In this document: piece by piece, positions 1 through 12,276 of the stretch
How the letters are laid out: the number at the start of each line of letters is the position of its first letter
Position numbering within the stretch: position 1 is the first letter of the stretch
Assembly: GCF_963082655.1 (NCBI RefSeq)
Contig: NC_081555.1
Coordinates: forward strand, 180,956,151 to 181,020,150
From: Stomoxys calcitrans
Taxonomy: Eukaryota > Arthropoda > Insecta > Diptera > Muscidae
Reading direction: 5' to 3'
Length of the DNA: 64,000 nucleotides
The notes under the pieces: generated by a model
Databases searched by the model: none
Told to the model about the DNA's origin: nothing
The model's input: the letters and a program-made list of their open reading frames with translations, nothing else
Made by a program: the position numbers and the translations under genes

Positions 1-392
1 TGTATCTAAAGCTGAAATATCGAAGGGGCCATTCGCAGATTTCTATGAGATTTTTGTTGGAAATAGGATCCAAACTTTGTAATTCCTTTCTTTAAACATT
101 AAAATTGTGGTTTTGATTAACATAAAAACAGAGACATGGCACCAATGTTGGAGGGTGAAAGTCTTTAAAATATTGTTATGAGACATTTCCGCATTAAGCA
201 TCGAGCTTTTGAAGCGACCGGATAAAATAAAAGTAGATACGACGATACTATAGCACAATCACATATTTAACAGTTGTACTTTTTGTTATATCGGCATGAT
301 TGGATATTGAAGGGACACTGTGTTGAGAATATTTCTTCCGAATAGACTCATAATTCAAAATTTTGAATATAGCGAGCAAATTACACGATATA

Positions 393-628
393 CAGTGGCA
401 CAGATATGTCTACATAGCTTTCGTAAATAGCAGTTACGTAAACTGACTGTAACGTAGTTAGGGTAAGGTTTTACCCTACAAATTTTAACTAAGTATAATG
501 CTGGGAACCATAGTAAACACTTTTAGCAACAATAGATATTTGACAGAAAAACTTTTTCATTCAATAAAATTCGTTGTGTAAAGTGTGTTTTTTTTTCAGT
601 GGGGTATGTAGACTTTTCTGTGCCACTG
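393..628. mobile_element. Tc1/mariner-type MITE
   Basis: Element of 236 bp with terminal inverted repeats CAGTGGCACAGATATGTCTA on the left and the complement of CAGTGGCACAGAAAAGTCTA on the right. A TA target duplication flanks it (391-392 and 629-630). It has no coding capacity and is nested in the inverted-repeat element at 22-1150. Confidence 0.85.
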
Positions 629-674
629 TATGTGGTCTTACAATGGCTTTGCTAATAGTTTGTAAGGCCAGAGG

Positions 675-843
675 CTTAGGTTAGGTTAGGTAAGAGTGGC
701 AGTCCTTTACAGACTCACTTGGACAATTTTAAGTCCATTGTGTTACCACAGTAACTACAGACCAAGGCTTCTGGCGGGAATCGAACCCACGACCCTTGCA
801 CCTGTAATCCAAGCACACTACCAACTCGGATACCGGGGCGCCA
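675..843 (-). mobile_element. tRNA-derived SINE with a LINE-like tail
   Basis: Read on the minus strand the head has a tRNA A box (TATCCGAGTTGGTAGTG) and B box (GGTTCGATTCC), the internal RNA polymerase III promoter. The tail carries CACAATGGAC, AGTGAGTCTG, GACTGCCACT and CCTAACCTAACC. The same tail closes the LINE fragment at 38755-39965, so the SINE probably borrows that LINE's machinery. Confidence 0.78.
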
Positions 844-1242
844 GAGGTTTACGCCTAGGAAACCATTTAAAGAAAAATCTAGCCTTGGATGATTTATGTT
901 GTAGAATATGGTCCCCTACCATTGTAGAAGGAAGTCAAGTTAATTTGAATATTTAGCAAACCCATAACCCCGAAAATTTAGCCAAAAACATGACACTGTT
1001 TGGTAAAACCACATTTCAACTTGAGCAAACTTAAATTACCAAGTTAATATGTTAATCAAAACCACAATTTTAATGTTTATAGAAAGAAATTAAATAGTTT
1101 GGATCCTATATCTAAAAAAAGTTTCATGGAAATTTGCGAATGGTCCCTTCACAATGTATAAAAACAGCTTTCACAATGTATAAAAACAGCCCACGTTAAA
1201 TTTAATAAGTAATAGACAAAATTTCATGCATTTGTTTGCAAC

Positions 1243-1700
1243 GCTAGGAAGGAGATGAGCTAGACCCATCGATAAGTATACGGATCGACTTAGAATCACT
1301 TCCTGATTCGATTTAGCTATGTCCGTCTGTCTGTCTGTCCATGTATTCTTGTAATCAAGGTACAAGTCGCATTTGTTATCCGATTTTCACAAAATTTTGC
1401 ATAAGTCTCTTGTTTGGTCCAAGGACATACGCTATTGATTTTAAAAAATAGGTCCAGATTTAGATATAGCTCCCATGTATATCTTTCATCCCATGTGCCC
1501 TTTTAAAGCTGTAGAAGTCACAATTTTGATCCGATCTTTACCAAATGACAAAAGACGTTCCAATATGTGTGCAAAATTTCATTTGAATCGGATCAGATTT
1601 ATATATAGCTCCCATATATATATTTCATCCGATATGATTTTTTAAGGTCAGATTTAGATCCAACTCCCATATATATCTTTTATGCTTTTCGACTTTAAAG
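1243..1700 (+). repeat. Interspersed family A copy (truncated)
   Basis: It carries the family signature GATAGACCCA-like then ATACGGATCGACTTAGAATC, GATTCGATTTAGCTATGTCC, the GTCTGTCTG run and repeats of ATATAGCTCCCATATATAT. The 5' end with the GGGTGTTACAAACAAATGCA motif is missing. Compare copies at 10400, 14380, 16915, 34375, 36985 and 47405. Confidence 0.7.
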
Positions 1701-2356
1701 GTTGTAGAAGCTACAATTTTTGCACCATCGTAAGAAAATCGTAAAAGGTTCTACTCGATATTTCAATAGGAATAAAAAATTAAAGTCAGACAAGATTTGG
1801 TTATAAGAGCTATATATTAAAAGTATTACGTAGACTCTGTAATAGTGGATAGATATGTCAACACATGCTATCTTATCTTTGAAAAATAATGTTTCATAAA
1901 TAAAGTACCAAAAAAAAAACAAATGTTCTAAAATTATTCTAAAGGTGCAAAACAGAGTGCATGTGCCAATTTTGTTTACTATTTTTTGTGCAGTCTTTTA
2001 TTTAATTTTATTTTTAATTTTCAGCTATTGTTTTCAAAAAGTGATAATTTAAAGAGCATTCGATTAAAACAAATTATTTGAATTTTAATATTCGAAAGTA
2101 ATGCAAAAAGTGGAATATCCACTCGGTTTTGCTTCCCACTGTACATATTCGCATATAAAGGGATCATTTTGATAGGATTGTTTGCCAAAAGTCTTGTTGG
2201 GAAAATCGTATGCTTTTAAGAACATCCGAAATTTTAGAGAAATGAACTCTTTAACAGTTGTATTTGAAAAACCTTGAGAGTATAACAAAGTCCGATATCC
2301 TCCATTTTTGGATGAGATATATACATCTATACAAAATTGAAAAATATTATTGTATA
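1701..2356. other. No gene seen
   Basis: AT-rich sequence with short open frames and no recognised repeat. I see no splice-consistent coding signal. Confidence 0.5.
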
Positions 2357-2369
2357 TACTTTCATGAAT

Positions 2370-2661
2370 TGGAGGTCACCGTAGCGCAGAGGTTAGCATG
2401 CCCGCCTATGACGCTGAACGCCTGGGTTTGAATTCTGGCGAGACCATCAGAAAAATTTTCAGCGGTGGTTTTCCCCTCCTAATGCTGGCAACATTTGTGA
2501 GGTACTATGCCATGTAAAACTTCTCTCCAAAGAGGTGTCGCACTGCGGCACGCCGTTATCATTGAGCTTAAAACTTAAATCGGACTGCACTCATTGATAT
2601 GTGAGAAGTTTGCTTCTGTGCCTTAGTGGAATGTTCATGAGCAAAATTTGCAAATTTCACT
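2370..2661 (+). mobile_element. tRNA-derived SINE, full copy with target duplication
   Basis: Head with A box (GTAGCGCAGAGGTTAGCATG) and a slightly decayed B box (GGTTTGAATTC). Body with CCTAATGCTGGCAACATTTG, then GAGGTACTATGCCATG, and a tail ending in GGCAAAATTTGCAA-like sequence. A perfect 13-bp duplication, TACTTTCATGAAT, flanks it (2357-2369 and 2662-2674), as expected for target-primed retrotransposition. Confidence 0.9.
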
Positions 2662-2674
2662 TACTTTCATGAAT

Positions 2675-3117
2675 ACCATAAGATTCCAAGTAATTTTGGC
2701 CGTGCCAGTATGTAGTAACGAATAAAGCTTTTCTTTTAAAATTTTGCTCATATAATACAAGCTTCATCGGCTCGGCTCATGAGAACAGAAGTGGCCATAT
2801 TACCTCCTGTGCCACTGGAATTTGCAATTCTTATCCAATTTGACAAAAAAGTTAGGCCAAGAGTGATCCAAACCGGCCAATGACTTAACATAGCTCTTGT
2901 AGCACAATTCTCAAGCAGCTTCCGTTATAACGGCCAACATTCATGCCAGTATAGTTTGCACCGATTTAGACCATAACCTGGAATAGGTAGCTCCCCATCA
3001 AATGATTCTTTAATTTGATTTTCGTGTTCTTATCAAAAGTTTAAAATTTTTATGGGTCCATTTAGGAGGTTGAATAATCTTTCTGAACTCTACATAAAAA
3101 AAATTTTTATAGCCACC
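2675..3117. other. No gene seen
   Basis: Unassigned AT-rich sequence without a recognised repeat or long open frame. Confidence 0.45.
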
Positions 3118-3680
3118 TCTATAAAATAGTAGAGGGCTACTGGAGTGTGGCAACCATGTCATTCCGTTTTAATGTCCGTCCGTCTTTTGTAATTTTGAGA
3201 GCCTTTGAACGAATAAAGCTGTCAAAAATTTAGCAAAAATACCATATGAGGTCATTTCATGATTTCAACTTGTTGAGTCCCAATAAAGTTTCACACCTCT
3301 AACGAAGGGCGTTATACTAATATCGTTGATTCGTTTGTAGCTCATCGAAATATTAATCTGAGACCATACAAAGTATATATGCATATTTTTTCTTGGAGGC
3401 CACCGTAGCGCAGAGGTAAGCATGTCCGCTTATGACACTGAACGCCTGGGCGAGAGCATCAGAAAAAAATGCTGGCAACATTTGTGAGGTGCTATGCCAT
3501 GTAAAACTTCTCTCCCAAGAGATGTCGCACTGCGGCACGCAGTCCCTTATCATTGACCTTAAAACTTGAATCGGACTGCACTCATTGATATATGAGAAGT
3601 TTGTCCCTGTTCCTTAGTGGAATGTTGTCCGTCTGTCTTTCGAAAACACACAAACTTTTGCAATTGAACTTTGGAACAAA
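3118..3680 (+). repeat. Family C remnant interrupted by a SINE
   Basis: Family C text (TGTCATTCCGTTT, ATCTGAGACC-ATACAAAGTATATA) is broken by a SINE copy at 3394-3637 and resumes at GTCCGTCTGTCTTTCGAAA. The family copy is therefore older than the SINE. Confidence 0.6.
3394..3637 (+). mobile_element. tRNA-derived SINE, internally deleted
   Basis: Begins GGAGGCCACCGTAGCGCAGA with an intact A box, but the B box region is deleted (GCCTGGGCGAGAGCATCAG). The middle GGTTTTCCCCTCCT segment is also missing. Ends at TTCCTTAGTGGAATGTT. Confidence 0.85.
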
Positions 3681-4895
3681 TACTTTTTGTAAGTGTAGGT
3701 TGATAGGAATTCTAAATGGGTTACATCGTTCCATTACCTTATATAGATCTCATATCGTTCTACTAATTTGATATTTTGTCCATAAATCAACAACAGTTTT
3801 TTTGTGAACGAAACGTTCGAAACTGTCTCCATGCGCCCATGTTCTGTACTGTTTTTGATTTTTAAGATTGCAAAAAAGTTGTGGCGTGCTGCCGTATAAC
3901 GTACCAGCTTACCATCCATGCCATCGTTGTATGTCTACAATCGCCTCTCCACATTGCACCATAGACGCCTCTGTTTATACAATGGTTTAAGAGTCATTTA
4001 AACTTTGTAGAGATATTGTTCAAAATGGATGGTACATGAAATTAACCATGCGCTTTCAGAAATTCATCCCCGCACGTTGTCAATATTTTCAACAACGCCT
4101 GTTTATGATTATGATATCATTGATTTTGATACCAGTATTTTGACCGATTTTTCGATTTAATGTATTTTAATTCCTTGACCACCTTTATGAACTTTGTTTG
4201 AAATTCGGTATGTGAATATACCAATGTCTGAACTTATTGCTATTTAATATCTTTAATATCGGAAGAAAATATAAAGAAGGCAATACTCGTATAACACATA
4301 ATATCTACTTTATTTGCCAAAATTGATAGAAAAAATACAAAAAGGTGGTGTAAAAAGAATTTTCACTAAGAATATTGAGTTGTGTTTCTCTTTTCAAATT
4401 CATAGCAATCGATCCTACAGTGTGCCCAAAAGAATGCACTCACAATGTCGTCGAATTTATAAGGGGACTTAGATTCCACAGCAGAACTATAGTGAGACAA
4501 CTATTGGGGAGTAATTTTCTGGTTACACTGTCCAAATTCTGAGAAGTATGCACAGTCCTTCTGGGGAATAGGTGCTTCCCAAGAGTGAAAAGTTTAAAAA
4601 CGAATTAGTACCATGCTATACAGTTTAAACTGGGCAGTTGTTATCGTTTATAACATTTGGGATTACTGATTGTATTTTAAGACAATGAAGAATATTGGGT
4701 GTTCTATGCTGCAATTATGAAACAACTTGTTATTTTTATGCGAATAGGTTTTCCTCATAGAATTTCTTAAAAAAAATCAAATGAATAATTAAGGAATTGA
4801 TTTTGGACCCCACTCATGCAAACCTATATTAATAAAACTTGAGTTTGTAGGTTAAGAGATTAAAGCAATTCGGGAGAATAGCGTATAAATCTCCT
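3681..4895. other. No gene seen
   Basis: Unassigned sequence with scattered short frames; nothing I can support as coding or as a known repeat. Confidence 0.45.
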
Positions 4896-5176
4896 ATTAC
4901 ACGATCAGACATGTCATATGAGCCGTCACTTTCTGTACTCATAAGACTTGTCTTATGCGAATAGAGCACGCTCTAATCGCCATGTATTGTAATTTTTTTA
5001 TAAACATGTATCTACATGTATATTCGATGAAATAAAAGCTCGATTTGATCGAATAAGTTGCATATTTATTCCAATATTCATTTATCATATTAAATTTTTC
5101 GTACGTATCACACGATGTCCACATCTTTCAAAGTTGCTGTTTTTGAAATTACATATAACATGTCTTATCGTGTAAT
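4896..5176. mobile_element. MITE, copy 1 of a family
   Basis: Starts ATTACACGATCAGACATGTC and ends with the complement (CATGTCTTATCGTGTAAT). The interior shares ATGTATATTCGATGAAATAA and AAGTTGCATATTTATTCCAA with the copy at 6996-7287, in the same orientation. No open frame. I could not fix the target duplication. Confidence 0.8.
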
Positions 5177-6995
5177 GGCAGTTAAAGTGGGAATAAAACC
5201 CTCAAAGCATATTGTCTAAAAACAAAGTTATTTTTTAAAATTCTGGGGGGACTTAATCTTTTCTTGGCTTCTTCAATACAAAATATCATTCATATCGTAT
5301 AACCATAGTTTAAGAAGTCAAATGAAAGACGGCATGTATTCTTTAAAGAATTCTACAATTCGGGGTTTTGTAAACGGACCAACAAAACTGGATTATGCGC
5401 ATTCTATGAAAGAGAGCATAGCTTGTATTTTTTTACCAGATTTATTTGTTCTAATCAATTTGTAATCCCCTTCACCATATGATGGGGGTACACCAACACC
5501 TGGAAATATCGTAGTATGTATATATGTTCTTGGCAGTCATGACATTTAAGTCGATTTAGACATTTCCATGCGTTGCATGCTAAGTTTCGAACGTGTAAAT
5601 CTAGTTATTGTAAATTATGCACAAATACTTATTATCAGTGTGGGGCCGTAGATAAAACAAAGATCGTCCTAACTAACCGGTACATTGATTTATCGAGGAA
5701 ATAAACATCCTGTTAAGATATTTGGTTTTCTCGTACACTTTTAAGGTAATTTAAAAGATGACAATATTGCGCAGTAATCAGCGATAAGAGTATTTGAATA
5801 CTCAAAAATTTGCAAACATTTATACTGATAGTCGTTCGTTTGCCAGTAAGAGAGAGCGAAAAACATTTTAAGAGTCTTGAAAATGAGAGGTTGAAAATTT
5901 CTGATGGATATTTTCCCCGCCAGGAATTTCTCTCTTGTCCGCAAATTTGTACTAGCAAATAGCAATTGGAAGAGTACTCGAACACGCCTTATATTACGCA
6001 GCAATCAATAAACAAAAAACAGCTGATTGTATGCTACCATCTGTTTCAATTTATCAGTCACCAGCCGGCATTCATCTGCCGTTTAAGGTTTATCGAAGGG
6101 GTAAGCGACAAATGTATATTCAGAACAACAAATTCCCTTAACAAGAAGAATATCGATACGATAAATTGTGACTGGAGAATGAGAAACTTGCTCTGGGTCA
6201 GTTAGAATAGTAAATATACCAAATCGGTCTATATTTAGATATATGTACGCATGCAATGTAAACCAATCTTGCGATTCGACTTCTAGAGAGCGTGATTCGT
6301 ATCCAATTTGGCTGAAGTTTTGCACGTGGTGTTTTGTGATGATTTCTAATACCTATGGCAATAACATATAAATAGATCTCCCGATTTGACTCTTTAAGCC
6401 TCTAGAGGGCTCAAATATAACCCAATCGGACTGACATTTTGTACGTGATATTTTTTTTATTACTAGTACGTCCCATATCAGTCCATAATAAAAAATATAT
6501 TACATAAACAAGTGAAATGTAGAAAAAGTCGTTCCAAGAACTTTCCAAGGCCGAATTGAACGCGTGTTTACCAATTAAGACCTAATACTGACTTCATTCG
6601 CAGCGAAAATGCCTATTAAATTATTGCGAAATCTGACGGACTCTTCTTCGCCAGAACACAAATAAAATCAGATTTGATTGGTGGCCATTTCGTTACATGT
6701 ACAATTAATTGAAGCGAAATTAATAATGACGCAGCGACATGTCGCTTCTTTTTTATCCATAGAACTCAGCACCACTCCTACAGAATGTGTTCGCATTTTC
6801 TTAGTCAGTATTTTTTTTAAATACGTTTTAACAGATGTTCGGGCGAAAAGCCGAAGACAGTAGTAGGCTTAAGCGTGTACAATAACCCGAACCCAATAGG
6901 TATAAAGTTTACTAGCGACATTTAATTAAGCAACTAGTTCAGCCAATCTGTTGTCAAATGTAAAAAGTCCAGAGAACATTTTTATTTAAGCTGCT
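5177..6995. other. No gene seen
   Basis: Mostly unassigned. A degenerate piece of the interspersed CCATATGATGGGGGTACACC type is seen near 5468-5545, and family-A-like words (CCCATATCAGTCC, GACTGACATTTTG) near 6360-6490. Confidence 0.4.
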
Positions 6996-7287
6996 ATTAC
7001 ACGATAAGACTTGTCATTTTCTGTATTCATAAGACTTGTCTTTTGTACGTCAAAAACAAAGAGAACGCGCTCTCATCGGCATGTAGTCTCATGTGTTTTG
7101 TACTTTTTTTTATAGACATGTGTCTACATGTATGTTCGATGAAATAAAAGCCCGATTTAATCGAAAAAGTTGCATATTAATTCCAAAATCCATTGGTAAT
7201 ATTTAATTTTTCATATGAATCATACGATGTGTGCAACTTTCAGAGTTGCTATTTTGAAATAAAATGCGACAAGTCTTATCGTGTAAT
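6996..7287. mobile_element. MITE, copy 2 of the family
   Basis: Starts ATTACACGATAAGACTTGTC and ends with its complement, GACAAGTCTTATCGTGTAAT, so here the 20-bp inverted repeats are perfect. Collinear with 4896-5176. Confidence 0.85.
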
Positions 7288-7549
7288 GTTAGCTTCAGTA
7301 GTTGAGGGGGTTAAGTATTTGAACCCATTTAATATTAACCTAGCCCAATGTGCAACGCGTGGATAAAAAACATAACCTATGCGTTGTTGTTGTTCTTATT
7401 GATCTTGCTGCTTTAACTATGAAACACAAACAAATTTTTTTTGGTCAATCTGCGCTGATGATGGTTGATAATGTGGTGAATGGACATGGTAATGGGGATG
7501 AGTTAGCACACACTCTCGCTTTTGCTCTCACGCTCTCAATGTGAGTTTT

Positions 7550-9080
7550 TGCGTCATTTTAGCTCTCGGTCTCTTGATTAGGAAACCAAAAAGAACAAAA
7601 AATGGAAGAGAGACGCAAAATACGATTTCGTTTTCCTTCAACCAAAATATACACTTTGTTGTTTTTGTATTTGTGTAAAAATAGTGAACGAATATTCTAT
7701 TTTCGTCGCGATTTCGTTGTTTGAGTGATTTTCGCTTTATTATTTATTTATTTTATTTTCCGTTTATTTGTTTTATCTGGCTTTTTTTCTGGCCGTCATC
7801 ATTATCATTGGTAGAAAAAAAAAACGTCTGACGACTCAAGCATGGGAATTCTCAGGCAGGTGTAAGGTCCTCGTTTTGTAGTTCATATGGACTCGAAGGA
7901 GACACAAACGCACGCACACTTGCCCATCACCAAGCAACATACACATACACACACGCTAGCGCGCAAATACTTATTCGCAGTCCAATAAGACACGAAAATA
8001 TGCGCGAGAATGAGTACGAAGACATTCATATATACAAACGTGTCTGTAGATTGGACCACGAATGATGATGCTACGTAGTATTCACAATTCTTGAACGAAA
8101 GTTTACCAAATATAGTCAAGGAATGAGGAATGATTATTCTTTTTGAAAAATCATTTTCCTCATCAATTGTTTTTTCAGTCCATGCACCAATACGAACAAG
8201 CATTCACACACACACACACACACATACATTCTTAAACGCATTTTAAGTCTTTTGCATATTTGTTAATATGTACTAATTTTAATATGTCTGTTTCATAGGT
8301 ATATATATGCTTTTTTTTGAGGAAAACTGCTTACACTTTATATATTATCTAATGAACTCATTCGAGCGTTTTTGGGACACCATCAGGTACTAATTGGTAT
8401 TGGTGCAGGTGCCTCTGATTGAGTGCCTCTGATTGAGTGACTGACTGAACTGATTGATTGGTTGGTACATACACTAGTCTCAGGTGATGATTTTCGTAAT
8501 GATGATGTCGCTGTTATAGCTGCTCCAGATGATGATAATTTCTCTCACTGGGTTTTCTTTTTCTTATTGTAGTTGTTGAGTTGTTGTTGTTGTTGGTTGT
8601 TGAGTAAAACACCGAGCGTTGTTATTACAATGCGGCAGTTATGGACGTTATATAAATTTTTATTAATTTCTAATCATTTGGTATTTGGAAATTTTCACAT
8701 AAATATACTTTGTGGCACTCATACATGTATCTGCATATACATTGGGGGCTTCATATATGTACATTTGTATGTCTGTATGTATGTATGTACGTTAAGCATC
8801 CATCTATAAGTAAAATCGTATAGGTGGTATGCTGTGCGTCTGTTGTGATTTTTCGTTTTTTTTTCCCCTTTTTATTTTTTTAATTTGATTTTGGCTATAC
8901 TAACACCGTGTGTATTATCGAGCGTAGTACATATAGAACTGATCGTTTTTATATTTTGTATATTTTTTGTTTTTGTTCTTGTGAATGTTTATATTAGAAC
9001 CGTCCGTGTTGATAGTCCTCGCACTGTGCACTACTCTGCTGTGATGGAAAAGACAAGTGATCTATTGAGAGTCTAGGTGT
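7550..9080 (-). promoter_or_regulatory. Promoter/leader-like stretch in the downstream intron
   Basis: This stretch is free of the interspersed families seen elsewhere. It has GAGA-type runs at both edges (7508-7545; 9230-9275 just outside), CA and TATG microsatellites, and two minus-strand blocks that read like fly 5' leaders: 7580-7760 (CACTCAAACAACGAAATCGC) and 8880-9060 (GCACAGTGCGAGGACTATCA, then CAAGAACAAAAACAAAAAAT). It could be an alternative promoter for a short isoform containing only the 3' exons. No transcript evidence is available. Confidence 0.22.
8204..8225. repeat. CA microsatellite
   Basis: A run of CACACACA about 22 bp long. Similar CA runs lie at 9438-9459 and a TATG run at 8768-8790. 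Confidence 0.9.
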
Positions 9081-9684
9081 GTACTGAATTTTGATTTCAT
9101 TTCGTTGGGGCAAATGACTAAAAACATTCATTCATTTGGCCCAAAAAGTATGCGCCAAATGAAAAATCAGATCGGAGAACGCTTTGAGGAGAGCCCGATC
9201 CCAAATGGCATAGAGTGCTATAAAGATTTTTAAAAAAGAGAGCAAGATTGCGAGAGAGGGAGAGAGAGAGCCATGACAATGGGGAAAAAAGCATATGAGC
9301 ATTTGATGGAGGTCTCTTGACAATCACCTTGTGCTTGAGATCCTTGAGTATTAATTGGTCCATTCGAACGAGAATCTTGGAACTATTATTAGTCGATACT
9401 GCAAATTAATTTGTTCAGACAACCAGACAAGTCATACCCACACACACACACACACACATACCCATGCAATCACCCAAAACGTGTGTATGCATGTTATGTT
9501 GTGACATTTGTTTATGCTTAATTGTTTTCTAACAATGCGCTGCAATTTGATTGAAGCCATGTTAAGAAAATTGGCAACACCATGATGACAAATCAAATGG
9601 CCAGATGCACAAGAGCCATAGTGTTGTTGTAGTTTAAAAAAAAGTATACACATTTACAATTAAATCAATGAGTTTTATATATAG

Positions 9685-9768
9685 AGGAGCTTAAACTTTA
9701 ATCGGATGGCACTCATTGATACGAGAGAAGTATCCCCTGTTCCTTAATGGAATGTTCATGGGAAATTT
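9685..9768 (+). mobile_element. SINE 3' fragment
   Basis: Contains only the tail of the tRNA-derived SINE: GAGCTTAAACTTTAATCGGA, CACTCATTGATA, TTCCTTAATGGAATGTTCAT. Confidence 0.8.
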
Positions 9769-10399
9769 AGTAGCAATAGTTAGTTAGTATATTTAGAGGA
9801 TTCAAATTAGGCATCAGTTAGGGACTTATTATGATATATGGTGAGCCATCTAGCGGTTGGACTTTGAACTATGGCTCATTAGAGCTTTTAGATTTTAAAT
9901 GACATTCTTTATGAAATAGTGTTCCATCTTTGATCGGTATTTTGAGGCATTTCAATTGGTCTCAAAACCGTTTTTTGATTTCAACAGGACAATGTTTTGT
10001 ATTGTACAGAGTAGCTGACACGAAGTGTTACCAAGTGCATACTGGTAATATGTCAAACAAGAAATCAAAGCCATAAAACAAATTTCTTTTATTGGCAGCT
10101 CTCTTTATTGTTTTTAGAAGCCACCAAAAGCATTTGCCTCTTGAGTTTATTTAAAAAGTAAGTTATTGGTGATGGAGTTCAAGCGTAATAAAGTGATAAC
10201 ATTATACGTATGTCACTGAAAATCACAACCGGCTTTGGTGGCGAACTCAAACACTTTAAAGTCAATAAAATAAATGTGTATCGTTGCCGCACTTCATTTC
10301 GTTCACACAGTGGCTGTCCAATTACAATTGGATAACTTAAGCAACCAAATTCGGCACGGACATTGAGTGGTTTAATAAATATCAAGTCAAATATTGGTC

Positions 10400-11890
10400 T
10401 TTTTGGCAGCTATATCCAAATATAAATCGATCTGAATGATATAGGACACGGATGTCGAAAAGCCTAACATAAGTCACTACGTCAAATTTCAACGAAATTG
10501 GATAATAAATGCGCTTTTATAGGGCTTTTAAACTTTAAATCGAGAGATCGTTCTATATTGGACCTATAACCAAATCTGGACCGATCTGGACAAAGATACT
10601 CCACTACTATATTCGTAGTTATATCTAAATAGTGGCTGGTCTCGTTCATATTTTATTCGGGTTCCAAGAGCTCATATACAAGTAACATTTTCAGAGAATA
10701 AATTTACTATTTATGAGATTAAGACCTTAAATTGGAAGATCGGTCTATATGACAGCTATATCTAAATATAGTCCGATCTGAACCATATTAAGGTAGGGTA
10801 TCAGGAACTCAAAACAACTCACTGTTTAAAATTTCAGCGAAATTGGGTAGTAAATAAAGCTTTTATGGGCTGCAGAACAATTATCGGCAGATCGGTCTAT
10901 ATGACAGCTATATCTAAATATGGTCCGATCTGAACCATATTAAGGTAGGATATTAGAAGGCTCAAAACCACTCACTGTTTAAAATTTCAGCGGAATTGGG
11001 TAGTAAATGAAGCTTTTATGGGCATCAGACTCCTTTTAGGCAGATCGGTCTTTATGACAGCTATATCTAATTATAGTCGGATCTGAACCATTTTTGGGTT
11101 CTATGCTAGAAGGCCTAAAACTACACACTATTTAAAATTTCGTCGAAATCGGCTGAGCGGTCTATATGGCAGCTATATCGGCCAGATATCGGGAAGCCCT
11201 AAAATACTCACTGTTTTAAATTTCAGCGAAATCGGATAAAAAATAACAACAACAATGGGTTGACAAATGACCACTTTATTGCAAATTATTCAAATTCGAA
11301 TATATGGGAGCTATGTTTAAATCTTAACCGATTTCAACTAAACTCCATGGATATTGTGGTAGTCGTCGGAAAATGCGTTGTGTAAAATTTTGGGAAGATT
11401 GATAAATAAATGAGCTTGTGGGCTTCTGGAGTGGCTTCAGAATTGAAAACCGGACGAAACATATATGTATGAGAGCTATATCTAAATCTGAAACGATTTC
11501 GATGAAATTCACCAGTAGGAGAAACCGTTGTGCAAAATTACGTAAGCATCGGTTGACAAATGACGATATTATTGCATTATAAGTTCAAATCGTGCGGACA
11601 TATATGTGAAAGCTATATCCAAATCTGAACCGATTTTTCCAATTTTAAAAGGCTTCACCTCTAGGCCGAAAAATATGCCTGTACCAAATTTGAATTAATT
11701 TACGACCTGTACTTTGTACACAAATTGACATGGACATGAACAGATGGACGGACAGACTGGCGAACATAGCTAAACCGACTCAGAAAGTGAGTCTTACTTA
11801 TTAATGGGTGTTTCTCTCTTCCTTCTGGGTGTTACAAACAAATGCACTAAGTTATTATACCCTGTACCACAGAAGTGGTGTAGAGTATAA
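10400..11890 (-). repeat. Interspersed family A copy with internal tandem units
   Basis: Minus-orientation copy ending with the complement of TATACTCTACACCACTTCTG, and with CTTCTGGGTGTTACAAACAA just inside. Within it a unit of about 150 bp recurs at about 10739, 10889 and 11042 (AGATCGGTCTATATGACAGC, then AAATTTCAGCGAAATTGGGT). It lies inside the Tc1-like element. Confidence 0.8.
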
Positions 11891-11907
11891 ATATGCCAGC
11901 ATGACTA

Positions 11908-12032
11908 TACTGAAGAAAGCAATTATACGGGAATGGGCCAAAGTACCGTCAGATTACATTAGTGCAGCTTGCAAATCGTTTTTTGTCCTAATCAGAACAA
12001 TATTCAAGGCAAAAGGTGGGCATAAAGAGTAA
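11908..12032 (+). pseudogene. Tc1-like transposase C-terminal remnant
   Basis: About 40 codons in frame to a TAA: KKAIIREWAKVPSDYISAAC, then KSFFVLIRTIFKAKGGHKE. This is the region after the last catalytic acid in Tc1/Tc3 transposases, in the expected position just before the terminal repeat. No catalytic residues remain. Confidence 0.65.
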
Positions 12033-12276
12033 AAGTGTATGGATTCTGAAATTTAGATTATTTCCATACATTTATTTCATTTTAACAATAAAATTATCTT
12101 CAGACTAAAAATGTGTTTATTTGAATCGGTAACACTTCGTGTCAGCTACCCTGTAAAATAAACTTGAAACCCCTTTTGGAACAACATGGCACTTCATTCC
12201 ATTTGCATTACCCTCTTGTTTTCTTAGTTTCTAACAACAAGCGAACATTAAATACCGATGGTCTAAAGGTGCAGGA

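Larger units (their letters stand above)
22..1150. mobile_element. DNA element with about 100-bp terminal inverted repeats
   Basis: The start (22-127) is the inverted copy of 1044-1150. Both contain GGATCCAAACT and CATTAAAATTGTGGTTTTGA, and end in GAAGGGRCCATTCGC at the outer edge. The interior carries two further insertions: a Tc1-type MITE (393-628) and a tRNA-derived SINE (675-843). No transposase frame is visible. The outer target duplication is not clear because the right flank has a short tandem duplication of TTCACAATGTATAAAAACAG. Confidence 0.75.
10007..12153 (+). mobile_element. Tc1-like transposon remnant, split by family A
   Basis: The ends are 26-bp inverted repeats with one mismatch, beginning CAGAGTAGCTGACACGAAG on the left and (complement) CAGGGTAGCTGACACGAAG on the right. 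A TA duplication flanks them (10005-10006, 12154-12155). Just inside the right end, 11908-12032 encodes IIREWAKVPSDYISAACKSF then KAKGGHKE, matching the C-terminal W-x-x-(I/V)-P and K-G-G pattern of Tc1-like transposases. Most of the interior is a family A copy, so the transposase is lost. Confidence 0.78.

Noticed and set aside
2370..2450. tRNA gene
   Set aside because: A and B boxes are present here and at many similar places, but the sequence cannot fold as a complete tRNA and is always attached to the same 300-bp body and tail, so it is a SINE head.
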